A DNA stretch of 34,242 nt from an uncultured bacterium (GTDB lineage Bacteria; Bacillota; Clostridia; Lachnospirales; Lachnospiraceae), in contig CALZQA010000022.1 in the NCBI GenBank assembly GCA_945828315.1, positions 1 through 34,242 on the forward strand, given 5' to 3'. The translations under genes and the position numbers were made by a program. Under the pieces are notes generated by a model. It was not told the DNA's origin. It ran no database searches and worked only from the letters and a program-made list of their open reading frames with translations. Below are positions 1-8,587 of the stretch, piece after piece. Numbering within the stretch: the first letter of the stretch is position 1; every line of letters begins with the position of its first letter.

Positions 1-46
1 TACACACTGCATATCGTCGGCAGCGTCAGATGTGTATAAGAGACAG
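1..46 (+). other. Residual Illumina Nextera adapter (not genomic)
   Basis: Bases 28-46 are the 19-bp Tn5 mosaic end AGATGTGTATAAGAGACAG. They are preceded by TCGTCGGCAGCGTC (14-27), which is the Nextera read-1 arm. Before that are the 8-mer ACTGCATA (6-13) and TACAC (1-5), the end of the P5 oligonucleotide. ACTGCATA matches, from memory, the i5 index S506/N506. This is untrimmed library sequence at a contig end, so genomic sequence begins at about 47 and nothing biological should be read from these bases. Confidence 0.98.
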
Positions 47-211
47 AATTATACTACATACCGTAATTTTGCGCAAAAAAATAAACCGATTTGTGGTCGA
101 TTTATCTTTCGTAGCACTTGCACAGGATCTCCTTTCCTGTGTATTTTCTTGTAGTTATCACGAGTTATCAAACATTTTTTCTGAAACCCTTGATTTTACT
201 GGATTTTTAAC

Positions 212-294
212 TGCCGGCGGTGGGACTTGAACCCACACGTGGTTACCCACAACAGATTTTGAGTCTGCATCGTCTGCCATTCCGACACGCCGGC
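212..294 (-). tRNA. tRNA-Leu (anticodon CAA)
   Basis: On the minus strand a 7-bp acceptor stem GCCGGCG/CGCCGGC closes the gene, with discriminator A at 212. The anticodon loop CTCAAAA lies on a GCAGA/TCTGT stem and gives anticodon CAA (reads UUG). A long variable arm (TGTGGGTAACCACG) makes it a type II tRNA, as expected for Leu, and the T-arm GTGGGTTCAAGTCCCAC is intact. CCA is not encoded. No convincing terminator is visible downstream before the adapter. Confidence 0.96.
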
Positions 295-328
295 CAATGT
301 GTAATTCTTTCTCGTTACAACGAATAAA

Positions 329-357
329 AGTATAACACACATTTCATGCCGTGGCAA
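329..357 (-). promoter_or_regulatory. Sigma-A promoter for tRNA-Leu
   Basis: The minus strand shows TTGCCA (352-357), a 17-nt spacer and TATACT (329-334), about 35 nt upstream of the mature tRNA 5' end. The promoter sits in the short gap after the end of the EAL/GGDEF gene, so tRNA-Leu can be transcribed independently. Confidence 0.75.
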
Positions 358-410
358 GAAAAAAATTCATTTTTGCCGTTCGAAATTTCCGGCAGGAATT
401 CCTTACAGCT

Positions 411-2168
411 TCACCCTGTGGCAAGCTCACGTCTTCGTGTTTTTGCAGCTTTCTTGCAGCCTGCCAGCATGCTCACTACTTCTTCATAGTTCCCGAAAGG
501 CTCCTGTTCATTGGAAGCAGATACGATCGTCACTGACACCAGCGGAAATGTCTCTGTCACTCCATGCCGGTTGCACGCCTGAATGCACCGGCGGACCCGG
601 TCCTCCTCCCTGTAGAGCATATGTGCCCGCGCCTCGAATTCCGTCCGGATTTTTTCCGTAAATGCAGGTGACTGAAAGCCTTCGCAGATCATCACAAAGT
701 CATCTCCGCCAATGTGTCCTACAAAATCACTGTCATCTGAATTTTTCTTTAATACATCTGCCAGAATGCGGATCACCTCGTCGCCCTTCTCAAAACCATA
801 CACATCATTAAAGGCCTTAAAATTATCCAGATCAAAATAATAGATCGTACACTGTCTGCCTGACTCCACATTCTCCTTGACCTCCTGATCAATGACAATG
901 TTCCCCGGAAGCCCGGTCAGCGGATTGGCACATTTTGCAAGATCCACATCGATCTCCATCGCCTTTTTTAACAGATCCTGAATGGTCACGATCCCAGCAT
1001 ATTTGTCTTCTTCCTTGACTACAATGAAATCATACAGCGCATCCACGTCACGCTCCATTGCGATCTTTGCCACACTGCTGATGGAAGTGCGGGCATCCAC
1101 CATCAAAAAATTTTTCTCGGCCAGATCACTGATATTCTTTTTATAATAAAGCGAAAATCCATACTGTCCGCTCAGTTTCTGGAACAGTTTTTCTCTGGTC
1201 AGCACTCCGGTCACCTGTTCCTGATCCACCACACAGATACCGACAACGTCATCATGGTGCTTCATATAAGAAAAAACGGATTCCACCATCGCATGGGGCG
1301 CAACCGTCAACCCGGTTCTCACCAGATTTTTAATGTAATATTTTTTGACACCGAGATGATTATTCCGATGATCGCAGGTGTTCTTCTCAAGGATCTCTCC
1401 TACAACCTGCCGATTATCAAAATGAAGCTGAGGCTCCGGTTTTGCCAGATAGTAGCCCTGTCCGTACTGAACACCGAGCTCGATCAGAAAATCCATTTCT
1501 TTTTTTGTCTCAATCCCTTCAGCGATCAGCATCGTCCCGCTGCTATGCGAAAATTCCACCATTCCCTTGATCATTGCATATTTGATCGGATTTTTATATA
1601 CATCCCGCACCAGTTCATTGTCCAGCTTGATATAGCCCGGTGTCAGACTGCAGATCCGATTCAGACCGGCATAACCGGAACCGGCATCATCGATCGCGAT
1701 CTGATAATGCTGCATTTTATAGTGATCGATCGCCTGCCGGAAGCTCTGCTCGTCTTCTACCCGCTCCCGCTCCGTAATCTCAAAAACGATGCGCTCCGTG
1801 TCGATTCCATAGCGTTTCGTATATTCTTTCGTAAAACCCTCCCGAAACTTCTCATCATGCAATACTTTCGGACTCACATTGATAAAAACCTTTGCACGAT
1901 ACTGATCCAGTGCATCCTTTTGCTCATGAACTTCATGCAGGATCGCACGCCTGCATACCTGCTCCAGCATCCAAATACAGCCCTGTTCTTCCGCACTCTG
2001 AAACATTTCTTCTACATGATCAAAAATACCCGGCTGTGACACTCTGCTCAAGGCCTCAAAACCCAGTACACTTCCATCACGGAGTGAAATGATCGGCTGA
2101 AAGACCGGTCTGATCCACCGGTTCACAATAATTTTCTCCAAATTTTCCTGCTGCTCAGCTGTTACCAT
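411..2168 (-). CDS. EAL-CBS-CBS-GGDEF(degenerate) c-di-GMP signalling protein
   Basis: This 585-aa cytoplasmic protein has three parts. An N-terminal EAL phosphodiesterase domain spans about 15-255: GFEAL with E38-A39-L40, NVSP, EITER, DDAGSGYAGL, KLD, AEGIET, GQGYYLAKP. Two CBS repeats follow at about 275-400, then a C-terminal diguanylate-cyclase fold at about 410-585 (NPLTGLPGN, YFDLDNFKAFND). All metal-binding EAL motifs I know are present, so c-di-GMP hydrolysis is plausible. The cyclase signature reads GGDDF (487-491) instead of GG(D/E)EF, and there is no RxxD inhibitory site before it, so that domain is probably a GTP-binding regulator rather than a synthase. The CBS pair may sense an adenylyl nucleotide (family knowledge). 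There are no membrane segments. The SD (AAAGGA) is about 13 nt from ATG, so the exact start is a little uncertain. It stands alone between lysA and tRNA-Leu. Confidence 0.9.
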   Translation of the reverse strand: MVTAEQQENLEKIIVNRWIRPVFQPIISLRDGSVLGFEALSRVSQPGIFDHVEEMFQSAEEQGCIWMLEQVCRRAILHEVHEQKDALDQYRAKVFINVSPKVLHDEKFREGFTKEYTKRYGIDTERIVFEITERERVEDEQSFRQAIDHYKMQHYQIAIDDAGSGYAGLNRICSLTPGYIKLDNELVRDVYKNPIKYAMIKGMVEFSHSSGTMLIAEGIETKKEMDFLIELGVQYGQGYYLAKPEPQLHFDNRQVVGEILEKNTCDHRNNHLGVKKYYIKNLVRTGLTVAPHAMVESVFSYMKHHDDVVGICVVDQEQVTGVLTREKLFQKLSGQYGFSLYYKKNISDLAEKNFLMVDARTSISSVAKIAMERDVDALYDFIVVKEEDKYAGIVTIQDLLKKAMEIDVDLAKCANPLTGLPGNIVIDQEVKENVESGRQCTIYYFDLDNFKAFNDVYGFEKGDEVIRILADVLKKNSDDSDFVGHIGGDDFVMICEGFQSPAFTEKIRTEFEARAHMLYREEDRVRRCIQACNRHGVTETFPLVSVTIVSASNEQEPFGNYEEVVSMLAGCKKAAKTRRRELATG

Positions 2169-2274
2169 ACAAATTCTCAGATCCTTTCCGCCACATAACT
2201 TCTCAGGATCAGTATAGCTTATCTTCCAACAGCCCTTCTATCTTGTTAATGTAAAATAAATGAAAAAAGCAGGT

Positions 2275-2315
2275 AAAAAAAGTCGTTATATATGCCACCT
2301 GACATATATAACGAC
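2275..2315 (-). terminator. Intrinsic terminator of lysA
   Basis: A perfect 13-bp inverted repeat (2282-2294 with 2303-2315, 8-nt loop) is followed on the minus strand by seven T residues (2281-2275). It starts 18 nt after the lysA stop codon. The stem is unusually AT-rich for a terminator, but the length and T-tract are convincing. Confidence 0.85.
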
Positions 2316-2332
2316 CAATCATTTTTGCAAAA

Positions 2333-3604
2333 TTACTGTAATTTACCCTTGAACTCATCAAAGCAGTCAAAGGTCGCAAAGTAGTCTGCGATCGTCTCTG
2401 CACGACGGATCAGCTTCGGTGTGCCGTCCTCTTGCAGCAGGATCTCAGAAGACCATAGTCTGCCGTTGTAGTTGTAACCCATTGCAAAGCCATGTGCTCC
2501 GGTATCATGGATGACTAACAGATCACCCTTATCGATCTTCGGAAGCATACGGTCAATGGCAAATTTATCATTGTTTTCACAGAGCGCACCGACAATATCA
2601 TACATGTGCTCACAGGGCTCATCTTCCTTGCCCATAACAGTGATGTGATGATATGCGCCGTACATAGCCGGACGCATCAGATTTGCTGCGCAGGCATCTA
2701 CGCCAATGTACTCTTTATAAGTGTGCTTCTCATGGATCGCTTTCGTCACGAGACAGCCATAGGGGCCCATCATGAAACGTCCCATTTCTGTATAGATTGC
2801 CACATTATCAAGTCCCGCCGGTACTAAGATCTCATCATACACCTGATGAACACCCGCTCCGATTGCAGCAATATCATTCGGTGTCTGATCAGGTTTATAC
2901 GCAATACCAACACCGCCGGAAAGATTGATAAAGCTGATCTCGATACCAAGCTCCTGCTTGATTTCCACAACGAGATTGAACAATGTACGAGCCAGTGCCG
3001 GATAATAGTCATTTGTCACCGTATTGCTCACGAGGAATGAATGCAGGCCAAAGCGCTTTGCACCTTTCTCTTTTAAGATCCTGTAACCCTGAAAGAGCTG
3101 TGCCTTTGTCAGACCGTATTTTGCATCTCCGGGGTTGTCCATAATACCGTTACTGATTTCATATACACCACCCGGATTGTAACGCAGGCTGATCGTCTCA
3201 GGAATATGTCCCAGGGTCTGCTCCAAAAACTCGATATGCGTAAAATCATCCAGATTGATGATCGCACCCAGCTCCTCCGCCTTTACAAATTCCTCTGCCG
3301 GAGTATCATTTGAAGAAAACATAATATCCTCGCCACGAATGTCACAGGCATCGGAAAGTACCAACTCTGCCATGGATGAGCAGTCGCAGCCGCAGCCATA
3401 CTCATGCAGGATCTTGATCAAGAACGGATTCGGCGTTGCCTTCACCGCAAAATACTCTTTATAGCCTTTATTCCACGCAAATGCATCCTTCACCGCCTGT
3501 GCGTTCGCGCGGATTCCTTTCTCGTCATATAAATGAAAGGGAGTCGGATATTCTTTTACGATCGCATCCAGCTGCTCCTTTGTCACGAATGTTTCTTTTT
3601 TCAT
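2333..3604 (-). CDS. lysA: Diaminopimelate decarboxylase
   Basis: A PLP enzyme that decarboxylates meso-diaminopimelate to L-lysine, the last step of lysine synthesis. Visible features are the PLP lysine in YFAVKATPNP (about K55), CSSMAEL, the phosphate-binding LSGGVG, EMGRFMMGP, the active-site segment IVGALCENNDKF with its cysteine, and HDTGAHGFAMGYNYNGR. The length of about 423 aa is normal for the fold-type III family. Translation could begin at GTG 3607 or the adjacent ATG 3604; the ATG is preferred because GAGG lies 8 nt upstream. The gene is monocistronic, with its own promoter (3638-3666) and terminator (2275-2315). No lysine riboswitch or T-box is seen in the short leader. Related decarboxylases (for example carboxynorspermidine) share the fold, but the motifs and length fit LysA best. 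Confidence 0.92.
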   Translation of the reverse strand: MKKETFVTKEQLDAIVKEYPTPFHLYDEKGIRANAQAVKDAFAWNKGYKEYFAVKATPNPFLIKILHEYGCGCDCSSMAELVLSDACDIRGEDIMFSSNDTPAEEFVKAEELGAIINLDDFTHIEFLEQTLGHIPETISLRYNPGGVYEISNGIMDNPGDAKYGLTKAQLFQGYRILKEKGAKRFGLHSFLVSNTVTNDYYPALARTLFNLVVEIKQELGIEISFINLSGGVGIAYKPDQTPNDIAAIGAGVHQVYDEILVPAGLDNVAIYTEMGRFMMGPYGCLVTKAIHEKHTYKEYIGVDACAANLMRPAMYGAYHHITVMGKEDEPCEHMYDIVGALCENNDKFAIDRMLPKIDKGDLLVIHDTGAHGFAMGYNYNGRLWSSEILLQEDGTPKLIRRAETIADYFATFDCFDEFKGKLQ

Positions 3605-3637
3605 CACTCTATCCTCTTTTCGTAAAATTTAAGAAAA

Positions 3638-3666
3638 ATTATACTCTATACGCTTTGAAAAGGCAA
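3638..3666 (-). promoter_or_regulatory. Sigma-A promoter for lysA
   Basis: TTGCCT (3661-3666), 17-nt spacer and a consensus TATAAT (3638-3643) on the minus strand, about 34 nt upstream of the lysA start. The leader is too short to hold a riboswitch. Confidence 0.75.
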
Positions 3667-3718
3667 CAGTAAGTTTTAACTAACGTCCGGGATTCCAAAA
3701 AAACGAAGAATCGAAAGT

Positions 3719-4702
3719 TTAATATCCGAAATATGCATCGATCCCGTCTGCCAGCCCCTTCACCATCGCTTTTTGGCCGGAGGCAGATGCCATGTAACGG
3801 TCTTCCGTTGAATTAGTCATAAAGCCAAGCTCTATCAGTGTCGTCGGAACGGTACTCCAATTTGTTCCGGTCAGATCGTCTCGGTAGGAAATTCCGCGGT
3901 TGCGGAGCCCTGTCTCTTTGCAATACGCACTGATCAGCGCCGAGGACAGCTTTTTACTCTTGCTATGCAGATTGCTGATATAGCGATTGGAAGATGACGG
4001 ACAGAGTACAGTGGCACCTCGCGCTGAGGATACACCTCCGTCCGCGTGTATGCGCACGCAAATATCCGCGCCGCTCTCATTGATCAGCAATGCGCGTTCC
4101 TTATTGGAAATATTGACATTATTCTTTGTACGGGTCATGACCACCTCATAACCTCTGTCCAGCAGTTCTGTCTTCAGTTTTTTTGCCACTTCAAGCGTCA
4201 GCTGGTATTCCGGCTTTCCGGTTGAAGTGCCGCATGTGCCGCCTGCCACCTTCGCCTTATAGGTCGATGAGCCGGGGCCGTTCGGTTCCGTACTGCTGTT
4301 TCCCCGCAACTGATGTCCGGGATCAATACCGATCACTTTCTTCCCATTGACCTGTAAAAGTACAGAAATCTTCTCCTCGCCACAGCTCGCATAAATATGC
4401 GTCCTGCCGTAACGCTTTGCCGTGACCTTTCCGTTCTTGCTCACAGATGCGATTTTTTCATTGCCGACAGACCATGTCACCGTTTTTGTTGTATTTACCT
4501 TGAACTGACAGGTCTTCCCGGCCGTCAGCTTTTTAACTGATCTTGTAAAAGCCAGCGGTGATGTTTTTTCGCCGGTATCTGCCTGTGCGGGAATGACCAT
4601 GACTACTATCAGCATGATACACAGGAAAGCGGTGATCAAACGCTTTCGTTTCTCTGTCATAAACACTCTTTTAATATGATTCTGTTTCATTCTGTTTCTC
4701 AT
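3719..4702 (-). CDS. Secreted N-acetylmuramoyl-L-alanine amidase (Amidase_3) with Ig-like domain
   Basis: A zinc amidase that cleaves the lactyl-peptide bond of peptidoglycan outside the membrane. From the chosen start it has a basic n-region and hydrophobic core (KRLITAFLCIMLIVVMVIPAQA), so a Sec signal peptide. A bacterial Ig-like (BIG2-type) domain follows (LTAGKTCQFKV ... ITWSV-like ... ASVSKNGKVTAKRYG). The Amidase_3 domain shows IGIDPGHQ (zinc His), PEYQLTLEVA (zinc Glu), RIHADGG (second His) and TTLIELGFMTN (catalytic Glu). ATG 4702 is chosen because GGAG lies 7 nt upstream; ATG 4690 and ATG 4660 remain possible and keep the signal peptide. It starts 29 nt after the mgtE stop, so the two are probably cotranscribed. 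There is no cell-wall anchor, so it is likely free or held by the Ig domain. Confidence 0.9.
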   Translation of the reverse strand: MRNRMKQNHIKRVFMTEKRKRLITAFLCIMLIVVMVIPAQADTGEKTSPLAFTRSVKKLTAGKTCQFKVNTTKTVTWSVGNEKIASVSKNGKVTAKRYGRTHIYASCGEEKISVLLQVNGKKVIGIDPGHQLRGNSSTEPNGPGSSTYKAKVAGGTCGTSTGKPEYQLTLEVAKKLKTELLDRGYEVVMTRTKNNVNISNKERALLINESGADICVRIHADGGVSSARGATVLCPSSSNRYISNLHSKSKKLSSALISAYCKETGLRNRGISYRDDLTGTNWSTVPTTLIELGFMTNSTEDRYMASASGQKAMVKGLADGIDAYFGY

Positions 4703-4731
4703 CCTTCTTCTCCGGATCATTCCGGAACATG

Positions 4732-6144
4732 TCAGACGATCGTGACATGTAAAACATTTAATAACAGGATCCATGCCAGCCCATAATAGGTCACTACTGC
4801 CACGAGATCATTGACTGTTGAGATCAACGGTCCGGAAGCAACTGCCGGATCCACGTGGATCTTGTTGAAAAAGAGCGGGATCACGGTTCCGGTCAGACTG
4901 GAGATCGTCATCGCCACCAGAAGTGCCAGACCGATACAGCCAGAGATCGGAAATGCAGTTCCGAGTGCCTGCCCTTTGACAAAAGCCAGATAACAACCGA
5001 TAAACACAAATGCAATGCTTCCCAGCAGCAATCCGTTTGCCATTCCGACACGGATCTCTTTAAACACCAGATACAGCTTCTGTTTTCCCTCCAGATTCTC
5101 ATCCATGAGCACACGCAGCGTCACAGCAAGAGACTGTGTACCCACATTTCCCGACATTCCCAGCGTCAACGATTGAAAAGTAACGATCAGTGTCAGTTCC
5201 GACATGACATGCTCGAACAGACCGGTGATCGTAGATACACCAAGGCCCATGATAAAAAGTACGACCAGCCACGGAACTCTTTTTTTCATGGATTCCAGCA
5301 GGGATTCGTTCAGATCTTCCTCTGCGGTCAGACCTGCGAACATCGCGTAGTCCTCTCCCATTTCCTCATCAACCATCTCGATCAGGTCATGCGCCGTCAC
5401 AACGCCGATGACACGATTGTCATTGTCGAGAACAGGGATCGTATCCTCTGAATAATCCTTTAATTCCTCGATACAGTCACTGATGTCCTCCTTCGCATAT
5501 ACATAAGGGAAGGACGTGGCGATCAGGCTCTCCAGCTCATCATGCTCCCGGGCAATGATCAGATCGTTCAGACTCAATGCACCGTAAAAGGTTCCGTTTT
5601 TGTTTACCACATACATGGTAGAGATATTATCGTGATCCGCAGCCTGCTCCACAAGGGATTTCATCGCTTCCTTGATCGTCAGATCACGACTGATCAGAAT
5701 AAAATTGGTAGACATGTAACTACCGATCTCATCCTCATCATAGGATGCAATACGCTCTACATCCTTCTTTGTGTCGATATCCAAGAGCGCTTCGACCTGT
5801 TCGCGCTCCTCCTCATCCAGCTCATCTAAAATATCACTGATCTCATCCGCATCCATGGAATCCAGGATCTCAGCTACTTTCTCCGCACTGATCTCCTGAA
5901 TATAATCCTTGATCTCATCTTCCTCTACATATGAGAATACCTCTGAAATACGCTCCGCACTCAGAAGCATAAACAGACGCTTACGGGCATCCTTGTCCAG
6001 ATGCTGGAGCAGTGATGCAATATCGTTTTCATGATAATCGTCCAGACGCTCGCGCAGCTCCGAGGGCTTTGCATCTGAGTCTAAAATTTCCAACAACTCC
6101 GCCTCATAATCGGGGCGCTCCGGAATGAATAATTCTTCTTCCAC
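4732..6144 (-). CDS. mgtE: MgtE-family magnesium transporter
   Basis: A homodimeric Mg2+ channel. The order is as expected: an acidic helical N domain (LLEILDSDAKPSELRERL ... DISDILDELDEEEREQ), two CBS domains (around IGSYMSTNFILIS and FPYVYAKEDISD), a plug helix, and five C-terminal membrane helices with the conserved pore-region sequences (GMSGNVGTQSLAVTLR, SLTGTVIPLFFNKIHVDPAVASGPLISTVND). The N domain is where Mg2+ gating takes place. The start is uncertain. A GTG at 6144 gives the usual N-terminus but its AGGAG is about 13 nt away; in-frame ATGs at 6180 and 6222 have no SD, and the latter overlaps the terminator hairpin. The leader contains a small ORF, a hairpin and a terminator (6196-6358), so expression may be attenuated. 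The amidase gene follows directly. Confidence 0.92.
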   Translation of the reverse strand: MEEELFIPERPDYEAELLEILDSDAKPSELRERLDDYHENDIASLLQHLDKDARKRLFMLLSAERISEVFSYVEEDEIKDYIQEISAEKVAEILDSMDADEISDILDELDEEEREQVEALLDIDTKKDVERIASYDEDEIGSYMSTNFILISRDLTIKEAMKSLVEQAADHDNISTMYVVNKNGTFYGALSLNDLIIAREHDELESLIATSFPYVYAKEDISDCIEELKDYSEDTIPVLDNDNRVIGVVTAHDLIEMVDEEMGEDYAMFAGLTAEEDLNESLLESMKKRVPWLVVLFIMGLGVSTITGLFEHVMSELTLIVTFQSLTLGMSGNVGTQSLAVTLRVLMDENLEGKQKLYLVFKEIRVGMANGLLLGSIAFVFIGCYLAFVKGQALGTAFPISGCIGLALLVAMTISSLTGTVIPLFFNKIHVDPAVASGPLISTVNDLVAVVTYYGLAWILLLNVLHVTIV

Positions 6145-6195
6145 TTTTGTTCCATGTCTCCTTTCTTCTAATTGTATCATCTGAAAAAAGGGCAT

Positions 6196-6237
6196 AAAAA
6201 ATCCATCGTTTTTCCAAACCAATGAAACGAACGATGG
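6196..6237 (-). terminator. Intrinsic terminator or attenuator in the mgtE leader
   Basis: On the minus strand CCATCGTT (6237-6230) pairs with AACGATGG (6210-6203) across a 19-nt loop, followed by ATTTTTT (6202-6196). It lies between the 33-codon ORF and the mgtE start. It could simply end the yyaL transcript, or it could control read-through into mgtE. Confidence 0.75.
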
Positions 6238-6256
6238 ACATCAGAAATGCTTCAGA

Positions 6257-6358
6257 TCATGAAAACCAGGTGTAACCACGATCCATTTCTGAAATCTGAA
6301 ACGCTTTATGCTGTCTATCGTTCACCTGTTTATGCCCGTGACTATCAGAACCGTCCAT
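6257..6358 (-). CDS. Putative 33-aa leader peptide upstream of mgtE
   Basis: ATG (6358) to TGA (6257-6259) encodes 33 residues, beginning MDGSDSHGHKQVNDRQHK and ending in DRGYTWFS. It is preceded by GAGG 8 nt upstream of the ATG, a good spacing. It begins 24 nt after the yyaL stop and ends 19 nt before the terminator that precedes mgtE. Three histidines and several acidic residues in the first half could bind a cation, but this is only a suggestion. Codons 22-25 (TCAGAAATG, 6292-6284) are perfectly complementary to CATTTCTGA just downstream (6249-6241), so a ribosome finishing the ORF would open that hairpin. I recognise no homologue. It may be a regulatory peptide or a chance ORF. Confidence 0.5.
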   Translation of the reverse strand: MDGSDSHGHKQVNDRQHKAFQISEMDRGYTWFS

Positions 6359-6382
6359 GGTCTCACCCTCTTTCTAAATATT

Positions 6383-8410
6383 TCACATTTGTTTTATCGT
6401 ATCATTCCGCAAATTGATTGTCAAGAAGTCATTTGTCGGCGGCTGGCAGGAATGTTTGGAGCAGGCATAGTATGTGGTTTGATCATTTTTCAAGGGGTAC
6501 CTTTCATCTGGCTGATCCCGGATCACAACAACTGTATCCAGCGGGATCCGACACGCCAATCCTTCCAGATCTTGTTCGTCTTTCCGCGCGATAGTGATCC
6601 TGTCCGGTTCATCCACATCATCCAATAGAGCCAGAAGATACATGGCATAGCCTGCCGGATATCCGGCCGCCTCGGCACTCATATAGGAGAGTTGCTCTTT
6701 CGACAGCTTTTTCAGCCACGCATCATCCGTGAAAAGTGACAGCCGGACCAGATCATATGCCATTGCCGAATTCCCACTGAAAACAGCTCCATCATAAGTC
6801 TCCTTGGGGCGCCAAACCAGCTGCTCATGCTCATTCCCATACAGGAAAAATCCGCCGTGCTCCTCATCATAAAAATCAAAAACAGTTTTCCGGCAAAGCG
6901 CCTGTGCGCGCTCCAGAAAGATATGATCCAGTGTTGCTTCATACAGAGCCAGCAGCGCATAGATGCTAAAGGCATAGTCGTCCAGGAATCCCTTCTCACC
7001 CCGCTGCCCCTTCCGCCAGCTGACATATAACGTGTCGTTCTCACACAAGTGCTGACGGATAAACTCCCACGCCTGCAATGCCGTATCGAGATAAATATGC
7101 TTTCCACTCACCCTGTACAGACTGCACAATGCAGCGATCATCAGGCTGTTCCAGGAGGTCAGGATCTTATCGTCCAGGTGCAGTGCGTAGCGATGACTGC
7201 GATATTCAAAAACAGCCGCACGGTATTCCTCCATCTGCTTTTGACCAGAACATAGCTCTCCGTCTTTTGACTTATCCGTGTGGTGTAAAAGGTTCGGAAT
7301 GCTTTTTCCCTCAAAGTTTCCATTCTCCGTAATGTCAAACCAGCGGTTAAATTTCTGCCCTGCCTCCTCTCCCAACACTTGCAGGATCTCAGATGGTTCG
7401 AACAGATAATATTTGCCTTCCTCACCCTCGCTGTCCGCGTCCTTCGCACTGTAAAACGCGCCTTCCGGGGAAGTCATTTCCCGAAGAACAAATAGTGCTG
7501 TCTTCTGCGCCACATCAAGGTAAATATCTTTTTTTGTGAGCTGAAATGCCTTACAGTAAGCAGACAACAGCAGTGCATTGTCATACAGCATTTTTTCAAA
7601 ATGGGGCACCAGAAAATACGGGTCTGTGGAATATCTGCAAAAGCCCCCTCCAACATGATCAAACAAACCTCCCCGATACATCTGAAACAGTGTCTTTTCT
7701 GCCATATTCAGAGCATCCTTATCTCCGCTTTTTTCATAATAACGCATCAAAAACAGTAAGTTATGCGGAGTCGGAAATTTCGGTGCGTCTCCAAACCCGC
7801 CATAACGTTCATCGAAGTTCTCTTTGAAAATCGCAGCCGCATGATCGATCAGTTTTGAAGCCTGATCGGCAAACGCACTTCGGCCTGTCGGAAGGCCGCT
7901 TTTTTGCAGCACATTGTTCTTCAGGATCGACGTAATCTCTTCTGCAGATTCCAGCAGGCGCCCCCGGTTCGTCTCCCAGCGCTCCTGCACCTGCAGCAGC
8001 AGTTCACGGAAGCCGATCTGTCCGTTAGCAGAGGTCTTCGGAAAATAAGTACCTGCAAAAAATGGCTTTTGTTCCGGAGTCAGAAAGATCGTCATCGGCC
8101 ATCCACCGCTGCCCGTAAAAGCCTGACACACCGTCATATAAATATTGTCAATATCCGGGCGTTCTTCCCGGTCAACTTTGATCGCAACAAAATGCCGGTT
8201 CAATATCTCTGCGATCTCTTGATCCTCAAAGCTTTCGTGTGCCATGACATGACACCAGTGGCAGGTGCTGTAGCCGATACTTAAAAATATCGGTTTATCC
8301 TCTTCTTTCGCACGCAAAAATGCTTCTTCACACCAGGGATACCAGTCCACCGGATTATCTGCATGCTGCAGAAGATAAGGGCTTGCCTGATCTTTCAAAT
8401 GATTTTTCAT
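6383..8410 (-). CDS. YyaL-type thioredoxin-domain protein (DUF255/SPATA20 family)
   Basis: A cytosolic protein of about 675 aa. The N-terminal thioredoxin-like domain has NPVDWYPW, a CHWCHVM active site (about C50/C53), DREERPDID and [12 protein letters not shown] long helical (alpha/alpha-barrel, glycosidase-like) region follows with [10 protein letters not shown] and [15 protein letters not shown], and the C-terminus has the family's closing motif ([12 protein letters not shown]). The biochemical function of the family is not established; orthologues are near-universal and of conserved length. ATG 8410 is chosen over 8416 because AGGAGG then sits 9 nt upstream rather than 3. It leads into the 33-codon ORF and mgtE, so a common transcript is likely. 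Confidence 0.9.
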   Translation of the reverse strand: MKNHLKDQASPYLLQHADNPVDWYPWCEEAFLRAKEEDKPIFLSIGYSTCHWCHVMAHESFEDQEIAEILNRHFVAIKVDREERPDIDNIYMTVCQAFTGSGGWPMTIFLTPEQKPFFAGTYFPKTSANGQIGFRELLLQVQERWETNRGRLLESAEEITSILKNNVLQKSGLPTGRSAFADQASKLIDHAAAIFKENFDERYGGFGDAPKFPTPHNLLFLMRYYEKSGDKDALNMAEKTLFQMYRGGLFDHVGGGFCRYSTDPYFLVPHFEKMLYDNALLLSAYCKAFQLTKKDIYLDVAQKTALFVLREMTSPEGAFYSAKDADSEGEEGKYYLFEPSEILQVLGEEAGQKFNRWFDITENGNFEGKSIPNLLHHTDKSKDGELCSGQKQMEEYRAAVFEYRSHRYALHLDDKILTSWNSLMIAALCSLYRVSGKHIYLDTALQAWEFIRQHLCENDTLYVSWRKGQRGEKGFLDDYAFSIYALLALYEATLDHIFLERAQALCRKTVFDFYDEEHGGFFLYGNEHEQLVWRPKETYDGAVFSGNSAMAYDLVRLSLFTDDAWLKKLSKEQLSYMSAEAAGYPAGYAMYLLALLDDVDEPDRITIARKDEQDLEGLACRIPLDTVVVIRDQPDERYPLKNDQTTYYACSKHSCQPPTNDFLTINLRNDTIKQM

Positions 8411-8519
8411 GCGCATATTCCTCCTGCCGCTTCCGACGGCTGATCTGTCATTTGTATCTAGTATGCATTTTTTTCACAAAATTATGAGGTCTCATGCATG
8501 ATTCTTTACCGGGTATAAA

Positions 8520-8552
8520 TAAAAAAACAGGACGGGGAGATCCTCGTCCTGT
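8520..8552 (-). terminator. Intrinsic terminator after the DUF6612-like gene
   Basis: On the minus strand CAGGACG pairs with CGTCCTG (8545-8551 with 8528-8534), followed by an uninterrupted T-tract (8527-8520). The stop codon of the upstream gene is 36 nt away. Confidence 0.88.
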
Positions 8553-8587
8553 CTCATATTTAAATAATGATTCCTTGCCGATTTGCG

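Noticed and set aside
360-411. Terminator of the EAL/GGDEF gene
   Set aside because: Only a 5-bp TGCCG/CGGCA stem with a distant T-run is visible, too weak to list.
3605-3670. Lysine riboswitch or T-box before lysA
   Set aside because: The promoter lies only about 35 nt from the start codon, leaving no room for either element.
6140-6400. M-box Mg2+ riboswitch upstream of mgtE
   Set aside because: None of the conserved M-box blocks is present; the region instead holds a small ORF, a hairpin and a terminator.
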